This document shows, in pieces, positions 9,696 to 21,200 of a stretch of DNA of 62,230 bases. The translations under genes and the position numbers were made by a program. Position 1 is the first letter of the stretch; each line of letters begins with the position of its first letter. Origin of the DNA: a virus; IMG/VR virus record IMGVR_UViG_3300014501_000019, positions 1 to 62,230 of that record; one strand, written 5' to 3'. Under the pieces are notes generated by a model. That model saw nothing but the letters and a program-made list of their open reading frames with translations, ran no database searches and was not told the DNA's origin.

Positions 9696-9915
9696 ATTCG
9701 TAGAAGGTAGTGTTGTTATTGTAGGTACGGGCCAAAGTGGTTGCGTTGTTCAATTAAAGCCAGAAGTTTGGGTACTTCTACTTAACAACGATATCTGGAT
9801 TGGACCAGCAAGTCAGTGCATGTTTCCTCAAGATGAAGAACATCTCAAAAATTGCCCGCTAGAAGTGGAAAGATTTGAAGTAAGAGAAAAGATCAATCGC
9901 GTAAAGGAAGATTAA
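9688..9915 (+). CDS. Small hypothetical protein
   Basis: A 75-aa acidic protein, not recognised. MNEFVEGSVVIVGTGQSG followed by CVVQLKPEVWVLLLNNDIW suggests a small beta-barrel like those of phage regulatory proteins. It overlaps the HNH gene by 8 bp. Its stop codon overlaps the stop of the convergent membrane-protein gene, so no terminator fits between them. Confidence 0.6.
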   Translation: MNEFVEGSVVIVGTGQSGCVVQLKPEVWVLLLNNDIWIGPASQCMFPQDEEHLKNCPLEVERFEVREKINRVKED

Positions 9916-10652
9916 TCTACCCAGTATTTAATGAATGGATGATCGTGACTATAATAGACATAAGCAACACCTTTCATCCCAGCACCTTTATAGTCTTTAG
10001 CGAGTCTCTTGTACCAAAGAAAACTGGCTAATTTACACATAAGAGATACACCACAAACAGTCTGAAGTAGATGCCAACTTAGCCTGCGGGGGTCGGCCTG
10101 ATCAATTGGCGTATTTACACAACTTACAGCCAATGTAACCGCTGCCACTAAAAATAAAGGAAAGCATAGTAGTCTAATCAATATGTGAATAGGATTCCAC
10201 GTTGGAAAGCTTGCTGCGACTACAGCGGCCATTAATTGAGGTTGTCTTGGCATAAAAGTTGCCCAATTACTATGACTGCCTGGATTAACGGTGTCCATAA
10301 AACCCATATTCTTGATCAGAGACATTAGAATCTGTCTTGGAATACTAGTATTTCCCATTTGCATGCAGCCGTTCATAACCCCATAATAATCATCAACTTC
10401 TTCCTGTGAAGCCGTTTGTCCTCGTGGAACTCTACAGAGCATGCCTTCATTGTTTATGCAAGAACTGATAATTTTATCAAACGTCGTATAATCGCTACCT
10501 AGTAATTGGCCCATTTTCTTAAGCATTACATAATATTCAGAGGTAAAACAGGTACCATTATCGGAACCTACAATAGTATTGGGAGGAACAGGATTGGGGG
10601 CTACCAAATTGTTACCGTCGATATATGGAGGAATTTCTTCTCTAATGCTCAT
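9912..10652 (-). CDS. Putative membrane protein of the virion cluster
   Basis: A 246-aa protein, not recognised. The first 150 residues are soluble, with four Cys (TCFTSE, SSCINNEG, LCRVPRG, NGCMQMG). Residues about 155-180 (HILIRLLCFPLFLVAAVTLAVSC) are a strong membrane segment, and a weaker hydrophobic stretch follows near 195-215. It is the only minus-strand gene inside the 8.7-12.9 kb plus cassette, so it probably belongs to the surrounding virion operon. A GTCAATCTTAT motif lies only 4 nt before its ATG and no ribosome site is visible, which fits a nearly leaderless message. Confidence 0.65.
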   Translation of the reverse strand: MSIREEIPPYIDGNNLVAPNPVPPNTIVGSDNGTCFTSEYYVMLKKMGQLLGSDYTTFDKIISSCINNEGMLCRVPRGQTASQEEVDDYYGVMNGCMQMGNTSIPRQILMSLIKNMGFMDTVNPGSHSNWATFMPRQPQLMAAVVAASFPTWNPIHILIRLLCFPLFLVAAVTLAVSCVNTPIDQADPRRLSWHLLQTVCGVSLMCKLASFLWYKRLAKDYKGAGMKGVAYVYYSHDHPFIKYWVD

Positions 10653-10656
10653 AAAT

Positions 10657-10667
10657 ATAAGATTGAC
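10657..10667 (-). promoter_or_regulatory. Late-promoter-like motif GTCAATCTTAT, 4 nt from ATG
   Basis: On the minus strand GTCAATCTTAT is followed by ATTT and the ATG of the 246-aa gene. There is no room for a ribosome-binding site, so the message would be leaderless or nearly so if this is the promoter. Confidence 0.45.
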
Positions 10668-10697
10668 ATATACTTTGTATTAAGTTATTGTCAGAGA

Positions 10698-11144
10698 ATG
10701 GATATTATAAACATTATTCTTGGTGCAGCAAAATCGGTTGGAGTTTCTGGAAGTCTTCTGTTAGCTATTTGTTCCCATGAAAGTTCGGGATTTACTCAAA
10801 ACTACGCAGCAATGGACAAGGGCAGCCCTAGTTATGGAAGTTGTCAGATCAAAAAAAGAACCGCAGAATTTTTAGGTTTTAAGGGTGATCCAAAGAAGCT
10901 CAATGACATTAAGATCAATGCCTATTGGGCAGCAAAATATTTGAAGTATCAGCAAAATAGATACGGAGATAATTGGCTAAAATTAGTTTCTAGTTATAAT
11001 GCCGGTTCTTTCTTGCCTTCAAAATACTACCCGGAATGTCCAAAAAATATCAAATACGTTCACTTGGTACAAAAGAAACTGCCCTACGATTTGCAAAATC
11101 GACTACAATGTGGCATTTCTGGAGAATTTGCGGAGAATCTATGA
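10698..11144 (+). CDS. Lytic transglycosylase (SLT fold), likely endolysin or cell-wall hydrolase
   Basis: A 148-aa single-domain protein of the SLT/goose-lysozyme type, which cleaves peptidoglycan between MurNAc and GlcNAc. The catalytic Glu lies in ICSHESSGF near residue 28. YGSCQIKKRTAEFLG corresponds to the family's GLMQI-type motif and SSYNAG to the AYNAG motif. I see no signal peptide or membrane anchor. The ATG at 10698 was chosen because the family fold starts there; an open frame extends back to 10506 but would overlap the divergent gene. Its stop overlaps the next start (ATGA). It could be the lysis enzyme or a virion-entry enzyme; its place in an accessory cassette favours lysis. 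Confidence 0.85.
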   Translation: MDIINIILGAAKSVGVSGSLLLAICSHESSGFTQNYAAMDKGSPSYGSCQIKKRTAEFLGFKGDPKKLNDIKINAYWAAKYLKYQQNRYGDNWLKLVSSYNAGSFLPSKYYPECPKNIKYVHLVQKKLPYDLQNRLQCGISGEFAENL

Positions 11145-11407
11145 AGAAAAAAGCTGTAAAAAGTATTCATCCACTGGATATGATGGACCTAAAGAATGTC
11201 TTCATAGAAGTTTATTGGCTCAACCAATGGCACAGGGTCAGATATGATAGCTGGGAACCCGTCTGTGAAAACGACTTTAGACAGCCAATGAAAGGTGGGG
11301 TGCACACTGTTTATTATCATGTTACGCCATTCCATATGACCACCGGAAGACCATGTCAACAATGGAATATGGTTCACGAGAGCCGAGTTAGGAAATGCAA
11401 GAAATGA
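11141..11407 (+). CDS. Hypothetical protein
   Basis: An 88-aa basic protein rich in aromatic residues, His and Trp (EVYWLNQWHRVRYDSWEPVCE). No family recognised. The ATG at 11141 overlaps the transglycosylase stop in an ATGA junction, and its own stop overlaps the next ATG the same way, so the genes are translationally coupled. Longer starts at 11036 would lie inside the transglycosylase gene. Confidence 0.62.
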   Translation: MKKKAVKSIHPLDMMDLKNVFIEVYWLNQWHRVRYDSWEPVCENDFRQPMKGGVHTVYYHVTPFHMTTGRPCQQWNMVHESRVRKCKK

Positions 11408-11613
11408 GCAAACACTATCTTTGTGGCGTAGACTATCAACACGAAAATGATCAAGGCAAAGCTGACTACTACGATTTTATAAATGAACTCAAGGACAACA
11501 AATCTTGTTGGAAACAATGCGGAATTGTAGAACTTGAACTAGATGAACAAGGAAATGAAATAGGCCATACATGGATCGTCAGACAAAACTTGTTTGGAGA
11601 CAAAAATGACTAA
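11404..11613 (+). CDS. Hypothetical protein
   Basis: A 69-aa acidic protein (MSKHYLCGVDYQHENDQGK at its start). No family recognised. The start at 11404 is set by an ATGA overlap with the previous stop. It overlaps the next gene by 8 bp. Confidence 0.6.
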   Translation: MSKHYLCGVDYQHENDQGKADYYDFINELKDNKSCWKQCGIVELELDEQGNEIGHTWIVRQNLFGDKND

Positions 11614-11803
11614 GATGAAAGTTAGATTTTGTTGGCTATGTGGAAATCAGTTGTGTGGCAATCATTTTAAATTACTTGTCGTTGACACACATGAGAGAGT
11701 TTTTCATAAAACATGCGCTAAGACTGTGGAGAAGAATTTTGTTAAAAGAGAAGACGGGTATTATTCGATGGGTACTATTTGGGAATTTGAGGGAGAACGG
11801 TAG
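11606..11803 (+). CDS. Small zinc-finger protein
   Basis: A 65-aa protein with CWLCGNQLCGNHF and then HKTC, a likely single zinc site of the C-C-H-C kind. GGAG lies 7 nt before the ATG at 11606. Role unknown; it sits inside the coupled small-gene run. Confidence 0.6.
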   Translation: MTKMKVRFCWLCGNQLCGNHFKLLVVDTHERVFHKTCAKTVEKNFVKREDGYYSMGTIWEFEGER

Positions 11804-11810
11804 GATTAGT

Positions 11811-12107
11811 ATGAAAACAATTAGAATTAATGGTTATCCGGCTACGTTTGAGTTTAAAATTAGAACCAAATTGCCAAAGTGGGATAAAAGTCAAGATGAC
11901 AACTTTACCGATGGCGATTGGCAAAATATGACCGATGAACAGTATGAAAATCGTGTAAACTTTCAGGCAGAGCAGATCAGAAATAAATTTCTTCTTAAAT
12001 ACCTAAAGAAGCTTAAAATTTATTCTTTTGGTCATGGTTATGGTGATTATGTAGTCGAAGGGGTCACGGAAACCGAAGACGGAGAGATTTGGCAATTGGG
12101 AGGTTGA
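11811..12107 (+). CDS. Hypothetical protein
   Basis: A 98-aa protein with an acidic middle and an ending of YSFGHGYGDYVVEGVTETEDGE. No family recognised. AGGA lies about 6 nt before the ATG at 11811, which sets the start. An upstream in-frame stretch to 11640 overlaps the zinc-finger gene and is probably not used. Confidence 0.6.
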   Translation: MKTIRINGYPATFEFKIRTKLPKWDKSQDDNFTDGDWQNMTDEQYENRVNFQAEQIRNKFLLKYLKKLKIYSFGHGYGDYVVEGVTETEDGEIWQLGG

Positions 12108-12116
12108 GAAGTTGAG

Positions 12117-12860
12117 ATGGGCGCGTTTATAGATCTAACTGGACAAAAATTTGGAAAATTGACTGTTTTAAGAAATCTCACTAAAAGAACGAAAAACAAT
12201 AGTGGCCCTACTGTATGGTTATGCCAATGTGATTGTGGAATCGTGAAGAATATTAGATATTCGGGATTGGTTAGAGGTTCTTCTAGTAGCTGTGGTTCCC
12301 ATACCTGTAGACCTAATTTTAAAGACTTAACGGGACAAAAATTTGAGAGACTTACGGTTATAAAAATGAGCACCAAAAAAGGTAAGAGAGGTTCTGCATA
12401 TTGGGAATGCGTATGCGATTGTGGAAACCTTGTAACTATATTTGGAGCTAGCATGTCATGCGGCAAAACGAGATCTTGTGGATGCGTAAAACATTCAAAA
12501 CAATACGAAACAATAAAGAATCTGCATTATAGAATGCACCTAATTCACGCAAAAGAAAACAATGTTGTCAGCTATCTTTCAAAAGAAGAATATGTGCAAA
12601 TAGCTTCACAACGTTGTCATTATTGCAACCTTATCGATATCAAGAAAAACAATCGCACCAAAGTCACAATAGAATTAAATGGGGTAGATAGAAAAAACAA
12701 TGAACTTTACTACAAAATAGAAAATGCACTACCTTGTTGTAAGAATTGTAATTTTATGAAAAGAAATACTCCATATGGGATATTTGTGTCTAGTATTAAA
12801 AGTATCTATTTAAATATCTTTAAGAAAGATCTAGAGGATAAAAAAGAATCTGACCAATAA
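12117..12860 (+). CDS. HNH endonuclease with duplicated zinc-ribbon domain
   Basis: A 247-aa protein. The N-terminal DNA-binding module occurs twice. Copy 1 (about 5-65) has DLTGQKFGKLTVL, WLCQCDCG and two later Cys. Copy 2 (about 68-125) has DLTGQKFERLTVI, WECVCDCG and SCGC. The C-terminal core has CHYCN, NGVDRKNNELYYKI and CCKNCNFMKR. In related proteins here the core reads DRID, so the second Asp is changed to Asn. Its 3' end overlaps the 3' end of the convergent structural gene by 41 bp, so the cassette has grown into the virion operon. Confidence 0.82.
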   Translation: MGAFIDLTGQKFGKLTVLRNLTKRTKNNSGPTVWLCQCDCGIVKNIRYSGLVRGSSSSCGSHTCRPNFKDLTGQKFERLTVIKMSTKKGKRGSAYWECVCDCGNLVTIFGASMSCGKTRSCGCVKHSKQYETIKNLHYRMHLIHAKENNVVSYLSKEEYVQIASQRCHYCNLIDIKKNNRTKVTIELNGVDRKNNELYYKIENALPCCKNCNFMKRNTPYGIFVSSIKSIYLNIFKKDLEDKKESDQ

Positions 12861-13251
12861 ATGAAAATGACAATTTATATACTCCCTTAATGGAAACACT
12901 TTCTTGTAAATTACTAAGCTTGGCCTTAGGGATACTCCATAACGTCTCATTTGTACTTCTGTCCTCCAAACGAAGCGAAACGTAGTTGCTGGCTCCGATA
13001 TCGGAAAAAAGAGGTAAAGCATTGACTCCCTGTAATCCACCTGAGTTTTTAGTCCTAACACCAGAAACTTCTCCATGAACAGTCCGTTGTCCACCACCAG
13101 CTATTTCTTGGGGATATGGGGAATTGATTCCAAAAATTTCATATTCGCCGGTCTGATTTTGCATTGAGACGGTTTGAGTGGAAGTGTAGATCTTATTATT
13201 AATATACAGGCGACATAAACCACTTGAAATAACGATTGAATTTGTTGCCAT
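12820..13251 (-). CDS. Small virion structural protein, possibly tail-tube fold
   Basis: A 143-aa protein. ATNSIVISSGLCRLYINNKIY, then SMQNQTGEYEIFGINSPYPQE and GGGQRTVHGEVSGVRTKNSG, resembles small phage tube-like or baseplate-cap proteins of beta-sandwich type; the match is one of pattern only. It lies directly downstream of the tail-I-like gene (10 bp gap), in the baseplate operon. Its last 41 bp overlap the convergent HNH gene. Confidence 0.6.
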   Translation of the reverse strand: MATNSIVISSGLCRLYINNKIYTSTQTVSMQNQTGEYEIFGINSPYPQEIAGGGQRTVHGEVSGVRTKNSGGLQGVNALPLFSDIGASNYVSLRLEDRSTNETLWSIPKAKLSNLQESVSIKGVYKLSFSFIGQILFYPLDLS

Positions 13252-13261
13252 AAATTATTCC

Positions 13262-15238
13262 TTAGGGGCCGTATACATAAATTACCTCATCGGTTCCAGG
13301 AATAGGGCTTTGCCAATTTCCCAAACCTATGCTATTGGGATACAAAATTGTATATATAACAGTAATTCCCGCAGCGGCCACGGAGTCAATAATTCCTTGC
13401 GCCCAAACTCTACCACTGGCAGTATCTGTCAAATATGGTTGATAGTAAGATCCATCACTAGGTAATGTAATAGGGGAATCTTGCGTAACCAACATTACAG
13501 ACGATCCTCCTGGATGATCTTGTTGAATGAAATATGCGGGCGAAATAAGTAGGCTTCCAGGACTCGGGGTGGCAATATAAGGAATAGGGCCTTCTTGATA
13601 CTCAGTCCCATAACCAAGTATGATGTATCCGCTACTATTAGGAAATCCTACCGAACTATCAACCAAAATTACATGACTAGTTTCTCCATTAACATCTTCT
13701 GTCAACGTGGTACTAGCGCCGCCCACGACAAATCCTTGAGTCGTATCAAATATGTAAGGCCCGAGTGTATTAGGAGTTGAAGGACCGGCATCCGCAACAG
13801 TAGACGCTACAACATTGGTCATGGTAACCAAATTGTCTACGATCGTATATGTAAGCGAAGGAATTGCGGTTTCAATAGCCAATAAACCTTTAGCCGCTAC
13901 TTCAGCAGCGGTATCCGTACTCAAAATATTCACTTCTATCCCAGTAAATCCTGCGGGAGCCGGATCGCTGTTTCCACCATTAACATTAAGCCAAACATAA
14001 TAAAAGTAAGTAGATCCTAAGTCATCAATTAGAAAATATTCTGCTGGTCCCGTTGCTACTGGATAAAAAGACCAAGGAAATGGTGGAGGTGGCTCAGAAG
14101 GGATCATTCCAGGTGGAAATATGATTTGAACCACTGGAGATTCTGTGACACCGTGAAGATGAGCGCTTCCAATCCTACTTCTTTCAATAACTTGAGTTGT
14201 GGCAGGCATGAAGATCTGAAGTATGTTCTTTTCAGTATTATAAACTGCTCCATAGTATTGTTTACTTAAAATGGTTTCTCTTACCGGCGTAAAAAAAGAA
14301 ACCGCGCTATCAGTACCTTGAACCACAATTCCAGGGCTACCAGTCGGATTACTAATTTGAAAGTAAGCGATCCCAACAGCTCCACCCTGAGCACTTACGA
14401 TAGTAAAACTTCCTTCGTTATTACTGCTAGCGAATCCACCGCCATAAATATTGACGTACTGTAAGGGCTGGACATCTCCTAAGTTAGGATTTCCTCCACC
14501 AGTCCACGTATATCTTAGATAGCCACCAGGCTGAATGCTAATAGTCCATTGAGTGCTGAAGTTACCGCCAGCTGGCACACTTGCGGGAAAAAATAAAACA
14601 TTTTGTGCGCGACCGCCTAGAACCGTTACCGAAGACGAAGCTCCAATAGTAGAAGAAAGGAGTTCTACATAGTTTCCGTTTCCATCATTATTGGCAATTG
14701 CGCTTCCAGTGACATTTAAATTACTGAGACCAACAGAAATTACATTCGCTACTTCTTGCGCGGTTGCTGCTCCAATATTAGTAAATTGGTCGGTGTTAAA
14801 AGTAATAGTGCTGGTATTAGCACCATCAAAATTAATAATTAAAGTATCTCCATCCTGTAGAGCATACGGTTCAAAGTTTTGAGCACTATCCGTTGCTTTA
14901 ACAAAGACATCGCCGAAAACAGCGTCTAGGATGTTATTAATGAGATCCCTGACTTGTTTCCTGTTCTTAACTTGGATACCAATGGTGCGAAAAATTTCAT
15001 CTGATAAGCCAGTTATAGGGTCTCTAGTTATACCATAGTTGGCTAATAGAAGATCTAAATAATTGCCTTGGGCAGTCACTATATAAAGACTGTCATTTAC
15101 GGCTTGTACAGAATTGACAAGATAGGCGGAAGAGGTAGCTAATGCGTTGAGAACAGCTTGAACTCCAGGTCCTTTGAAATAGGGATTAAGATATTTCCTT
15201 AATCTTACAGCTTCTGCGGCTTGTGTTGTAACTGCCAT
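13262..15238 (-). CDS. Baseplate protein, tail protein I-like with extra beta modules
   Basis: A 658-aa protein. The N-terminal 110 residues (YLNPYFKGPGVQAVLNALA, then DSLYIVTAQGNYLDLLLANYG) resemble the start of wedge proteins that pair with baseplate J. Residues about 396-450 carry the module shared with three other virion proteins here (AEYFLIDDL, then DPAPAGFTGIEVNILSTD). The C-terminal 130 residues are Ser/Gly-rich. It begins 1 nt after the stop of the 2410-aa baseplate J gene. J followed by I is the usual myovirus order, which supports the call. Confidence 0.68.
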   Translation of the reverse strand: MAVTTQAAEAVRLRKYLNPYFKGPGVQAVLNALATSSAYLVNSVQAVNDSLYIVTAQGNYLDLLLANYGITRDPITGLSDEIFRTIGIQVKNRKQVRDLINNILDAVFGDVFVKATDSAQNFEPYALQDGDTLIINFDGANTSTITFNTDQFTNIGAATAQEVANVISVGLSNLNVTGSAIANNDGNGNYVELLSSTIGASSSVTVLGGRAQNVLFFPASVPAGGNFSTQWTISIQPGGYLRYTWTGGGNPNLGDVQPLQYVNIYGGGFASSNNEGSFTIVSAQGGAVGIAYFQISNPTGSPGIVVQGTDSAVSFFTPVRETILSKQYYGAVYNTEKNILQIFMPATTQVIERSRIGSAHLHGVTESPVVQIIFPPGMIPSEPPPPFPWSFYPVATGPAEYFLIDDLGSTYFYYVWLNVNGGNSDPAPAGFTGIEVNILSTDTAAEVAAKGLLAIETAIPSLTYTIVDNLVTMTNVVASTVADAGPSTPNTLGPYIFDTTQGFVVGGASTTLTEDVNGETSHVILVDSSVGFPNSSGYIILGYGTEYQEGPIPYIATPSPGSLLISPAYFIQQDHPGGSSVMLVTQDSPITLPSDGSYYQPYLTDTASGRVWAQGIIDSVAAAGITVIYTILYPNSIGLGNWQSPIPGTDEVIYVYGP

Positions 15239-15239
15239 C

Positions 15240-18200
15240 TTAACTTCCTATCAATGACACGGAAATATCAGACACCTGATTGACAATGAACGCCTTTTCT
15301 CCAGTTACAAGTTGAATCTCGTCTTGTGCTAGATCATAAGTTGGCGATGTAAGAACAACAGAAGTCACTCCAGGGATCGCCCTAACCGTCTCTACAATAC
15401 TGCTGCAGTCAATTGATTGGCCTAGGGGGTTTGCCTGAATAAGTGCATACACACTCGATTGAATCTGAGAAGTTATTTGCGCGAAACTAACACCAATATT
15501 TGTCCTGATAGCCAAAGCGATTTGAATCCTCTTGAGAAGAGGTTCACGGATAAAAATATTTGTTCCCGCTGCTTCCACACCTGGATAGGTGATTGCGTCA
15601 CGGGGATCTCCATAGATAACCCGATTTGCTTGTCCAATCAAACCGGTATCATAATTGTAACTATCGATTCCAGTTCTAACAGTTGTTGGGAAATTTAGTT
15701 TCCCAAGTGATACCATTACTACGCCAGCCGATAAGTCGATTTTATCGTATTGCGCTGAAGTGTTAAAAATGATATTGTTGAAATTAGAGACTCCTAATTG
15801 TGGTGAAACATACGCAACTTGTTTATAACCGGTGTACGCAGTTCCTTCTTGAACCGACAGGGATACATAGTTAGCACCTAGACTGGTTCCAAACTGTTGA
15901 CCGATGACTCCAGAAACAACGATAGTATCGGGATTTAATACTTGCAGAATTTTGTAAGTTCCAGCATTTCCGATTCCAAGAATGGATCCGTTAACACTCA
16001 GCTTATCTCCTGGAACCGTTGCGTCATACGGAAAGAATTGGATTTGCGGTCTATTAACAGTGAAAGTCACAGAAGAAATTCCGGTTTGATTCACTCCTGT
16101 GGGATTCACAACATTTAAAAATGTTTGTTGACCTAATTGCGTGATAATGAAATTGAAAGCAGCTGGCATCGAAACATCTACTGGAGAATTAGTAGTTGCC
16201 GGAACTGTTGCTGTCACCGTCACCACATTGCTACTTACGGAAGAAGTCATTGCGGTCAAATGACCATTAATTGCTGTGTAGGTCTCATTAGCAACAGTTG
16301 TAGAGCTATCACTGCTATTGATACTTACTTCAATACCAGTGAAACCAGCAGGAGCGGGATCAGTATTGCTACCACCCAAAACATTATACCAAATATAATA
16401 TTTGTTAGCGTTACCACCGTTGTAAATTTCAAAATATTCTCCTGGACCCGTATCGGAAAACGTGATTCCCGATGGCATAATGAGTTGAACAATCTGTTGC
16501 TGTGCTGGTCCAGAACCTGTTACGATAAAATTGCCTTGATTAGCTGGAAGACTTGTGAATGCGGAGAAGGTGATCGTTGTATCACCGGTCCCAGAAGTTT
16601 TAGTTAATGTTCCAGAAGCTGTTGGGGCACCGGTTCCAATAGTTGTGAGGGTAGTTCCTGCTGCTATAGTGCTAGATACGGTAAATGTTTGACCATTGTT
16701 TATGTACGTCGCTCCAACAGTTGCATTGGCAGAAGTTACGGTAAAAGTATATTCTGTTTCAGTAAAACCAGCACCAAAAGTAACAACGTCTCCTGGAAGC
16801 AACACTCCTAAAGTCGGTGCAGTTCCTGTGCCGGTATAAACCAGACTAGCGGTTCCACCTACTACGGTTACATTGAAAGTTGTAGTAGAATCATAGCCCG
16901 TAGTAATTGGATTTACGACGCAAGTAACTTCTTCTTCAATTAAATCAGTAGCTAATGGGAAAGACAGGGCTTCTGGATTTTCATACCAAACACTGTCGTG
17001 ATTGCTACGAATGACTCTGTACTCACCTTGATTGAGAGGGGAGAAAGGAGAAGAGAGAATCATCGTATCACCTTCGGAAACCGAAGAAGTGGCTGTGAAC
17101 GCACCAGCTGAAATAGTGGTTCCATTTTCTACAACCGCTAAAGGATTATCTACACTGAAAGATGAACCATTAAGTGCAACGGCGGATACAAAGAATGTAC
17201 CATCGTTTGCAGAATTAGCGGCACCCGTAATAGTAATTAGATCTCCAATACTAAGATCAGCAAAGTTTGCGGTTCCCGTGGGCTCTGGCGTGTAAGAAGG
17301 AACAGTGATAGTTGTAGGTTCACTTAAGGTTACTGCAGCTGTTAAAGCGATTAGTGATCCATTAACTGTGCCGCCCAAAGTATTCGTAATACTGGCTTCG
17401 GCAATAATATTACCGTTAAATGTGCCAGCATTTCCACTGTTAATGGTGGCACTACTGCCAACTACCCAATAAACATTGGCCGCAATTGCACCGCCAGTTA
17501 AAGCAATCGTAGCAACTCCACCTGCGCCGGTAGTAAGGGTACTAGGTACTTGGAAAACAAATATGTCTGTTACACTACCATTGATAGTAAATGTTCCAGG
17601 ACCAGATTGAGCTAGATGTACATCCCCAGAAGGAAAGGTATAATAACCAGCAGTAACTGTATGCCCATCGAGAGCATTATAACCTAGATTAGTCGAAGAA
17701 TGGCTATTAAGAGTTGTATAAGCGCTCATGGCATCGGTTTGAGCGTTATCAGCAGCGGTATTGCCGAGATTAGTGGTTCCGGTTACTGTGAAAGCGCCTG
17801 TTACCGTAGATCCAGGATATTCGCCTAAATCTCCATTTACAACACTGGTTCCAACGCTATTAGTGATTGCTGAAGCCGCTAAAATACCATAAGGAGCGGC
17901 TCTTCCTAGAAAAGTGGCAGGAGGCTGAGGAGGATTAGCCACGACAGTATAAGTACCAGTAGAAGAAATGTCTACTGTGAATCCGCCAGTATCGTTAATG
18001 TTGACTACCGAATTGAATCCAGGAGAGGTTCCAACGCCATTCCAACTTAAACAAGCAAGTACACCTTGTTTTTCAATTCTAAAAGTTCTTCCTTCAACAC
18101 TAACATTTTTACGAGGTCCACCGAAATAAAGTTGATTGCCTTCTTGATTGAGTAGTGTTACCGTAGATTCACCAGCGACAGGAGTATTACTTAGGACAGT

Positions 18201-21200
18201 TACACTGGTATTTACACCGATTCCCGTGTCTTTATTTTGGAAGTTTTGAGCTTGCAATCTAAACCATTGATCGCTCATCATGGCTTGACTGGCGATATTA
18301 TTCGCAGAAACCACCATTTCGTTGTTTCCAAGTAATTCGCCAGAAGTTAAGACCGGTACCGTGTATTCATTTCCGCTGCCACCAACGATTTGAATGCTCC
18401 CTACAGATCCAATGGTATTAGTTGCAAGTTGTAGTTTGGTTCCACGATCACTGGTTTCCACGGTCCCAACGGTCGTGAAGCCTGTAACCGCCAAGACGTT
18501 CCAAAAATCTTTGACTTGATCCATGGTTGTTGGAATCAATCTAATAGTTTCTCCACTGGTAAAGAAACTATAGCCCGCAGCGCTTGGATAAGTTAATGGA
18601 GTTTTGAGCGTAAATTGTGGACTTCCAGTAACATTCGAACTTGCGATCCAATTAATTCCGTCAAAGAAATAATAAGACGGAGTTGTGAAACCGCTGTTTT
18701 CATAGGTGCTTAGAACAATATTTCCAGCGCCGGTTCCATTGACAACGGTCGTAGTAAAATATTGACTTAGATTTGCATTTACGTAAGCGTTAATAGCGTT
18801 AGCGGTAGTTGCAGTTGCAGTGAAGAAACTGATGCCATTAAGAACACTAGTTACAGCATTACTTTGTGCTACCGCTGTTCCACTTGGAACTGGTACGCTG
18901 AAAGATGTTGCAGTTGGAGTAATAGTAGTAGATACTCTAAAGGTGCCCGTATCTTTAATGTTAAACCCAGTCGAAGGAAGGATGGTAACATATTCGCCAC
19001 CACTCAATGTAAGATTTGGATTGGTTCCAACGGTGTTCCAGGTGTAAGTTACTTGATCGACTCCAGTTATAGGAGTGTTTGGGGTTATAGTAATATTCCA
19101 TTGTGTATTAGCGGCAATAGTGGAAGTAATGGGGTTACCAGAAAGCAAGCTAATTACAACCGCGACTTCATTATTTGGTGTTACTGTGGAATTTATGGGT
19201 TGATTGGCCGAAGTTGGATATACATAAGATACACTAATATTTTCGCCACTTCTACCAAAAAGTGCGGATCTATAAAGAAGAGAAGTATTTGAAGCCGCAC
19301 TGGAAACCACAAATTTGGCCTGCATCAAAACTTTATAATTGGCGAAAAAATCAGTTGGTGTGGTAAAAACGCTATTAAATGTAGGAACATTGAAATTAGT
19401 AGCAAAGCTCGCAGTGGCTCCAGCAGCAGTATCATAAGCATCAAAACTATAGTTATTAAGAGGAAATATACTGTTAACTAAAGCTGTTCTATAAAGAGGC
19501 ATCGTATAAGCTTCGCCTACAGTATTATTATCAACAATGGCAACTACGGTGTCATTATAACCAAAATCTAAGGGATTTGCTACGTAGAATCTGTCATTGA
19601 CCCTTAATCGTCTAACGTCTGGATACACTGGTAAGATAGTTACAGCTGTCCCAGCTAAAGTAGACATTTGAACCGTTTCTTCAGCCGGTTGTTCGTCGTC
19701 TAGAATAGTTCCTGGAACCACCCCATAAGGATGTAAAAAGTTAATAAGTTCATTTGGATCGAATTGAGACATTGATTGCGATGAAGAAAGACTGGTAAGA
19801 TAGCTATCAATGGGCTCGGCATAACTATCGGCGGTAAAATGAGAATGGAAAAACAATGGAAGTTCGGCTTGAGTTGCTTCGGTTTCATAGAATGCGATCA
19901 GTGCGTCTTGGCTAATATTGGTTTCACCACTAGTGAATCCCATCAACGCACCAAATGAATCCTGAGTAACTACGAAAATTTGACCTTCAGTGTTGAAAGT
20001 ATTGCTAACAACGGTAATATTAGTGTTGTCGAAAACTCCAAAAGTAAGTTGATCAGTTTGAAGTTGAAGTTCGGCGGCAATAACTTGCAAAGTTTTAGTG
20101 CCCGTAGTGACTCTAAATTTTTGTGGAACATTGGCGGTCCTGACAACTACGAAGCCTTGAATGAAGGTGGCGTTTGAGACTGGAGTAACTAAACCGTATT
20201 CGGCAACCGTAACTTCGATATCCAAAGTAGAACCGGTGACAGCGTGAACTCTACCTTCTATGTCATCGGTGGAAGGAATTTCAGCGGACCAAACAATAAC
20301 GTAATCGCCTGGAATTACATTGACAAAAGCCGTAGAGGAATTACTAGTATATCTAATGATGTTTGGGCTAACCTTAGAAACACTAAGTAAGGAACCGCTT
20401 TGAATTGTTGGAATAATTACAGCATCGGTATCTATGGAAATCCAAACATGCGCGTTTTCAGTCAAAACCACCATACCAGTACTAACATTACCGGCTTCAA
20501 TATGTGCCTGCGTGATAAGAGTTCCAGCGGAAAGCGTATCCAGTTTAACAAGAGCGGTGTCTAATTGGATTTGAGCGGTATTTCTATCCAAAATATAATC
20601 GGACTGCACGCCAGTTGAAGTGAGATCGATATTACTGATGACACCTTTTGAGATAAGGGAAGTGGGGTTTGAAATCGTATTGACTACTGTAACTTGAGCC
20701 CTATCGATTGGACCTAAATTAGAAGTGATTTCAATAGTGGATCCAACGATAGAAGCAGTGATTCCGGTAATGTTGGAATTAAGAACGTTCACCCAAGATT
20801 GTAAACTATTTGAAGCAGAAAGTGTGGTATAAGTTCCTTCTGCTACGAACATTGCGTTGGTCAGAGTGTAGGTAATTGGAGCGGTCCCATCAACTGCTAA
20901 ACTTAGAGTATCACCAGAGGCTAAAGTATTAGACCATTGGCCTTGTGAGAGTGTGAAAATAGAAGCCGTGGTACCATCCTCGGTTAATAGGATTCCATTT
21001 TTATAAAGTCTTAAAGTTTCCGCCTTCTGAGAAGGAAATTGAAGGATGGTATTGGCATCAATAACGTTGGTAGTTGCGGGAGTAGTGATTTGAATAACAT
21101 TGGTAATCTCATCTTCGGGACGAATAACAACATAGGTTCCACCGCCAGCAGTGACGGCTTCAAAATTTAGAACCGTGTCGCCATTGATAGAAGCACAAAC

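Noticed and set aside
15459-19292. Several plus-strand open frames inside the 2410-aa gene
   Set aside because: They have gene-unlike composition, no ribosome sites, and lie wholly within a clearly coding minus-strand gene.
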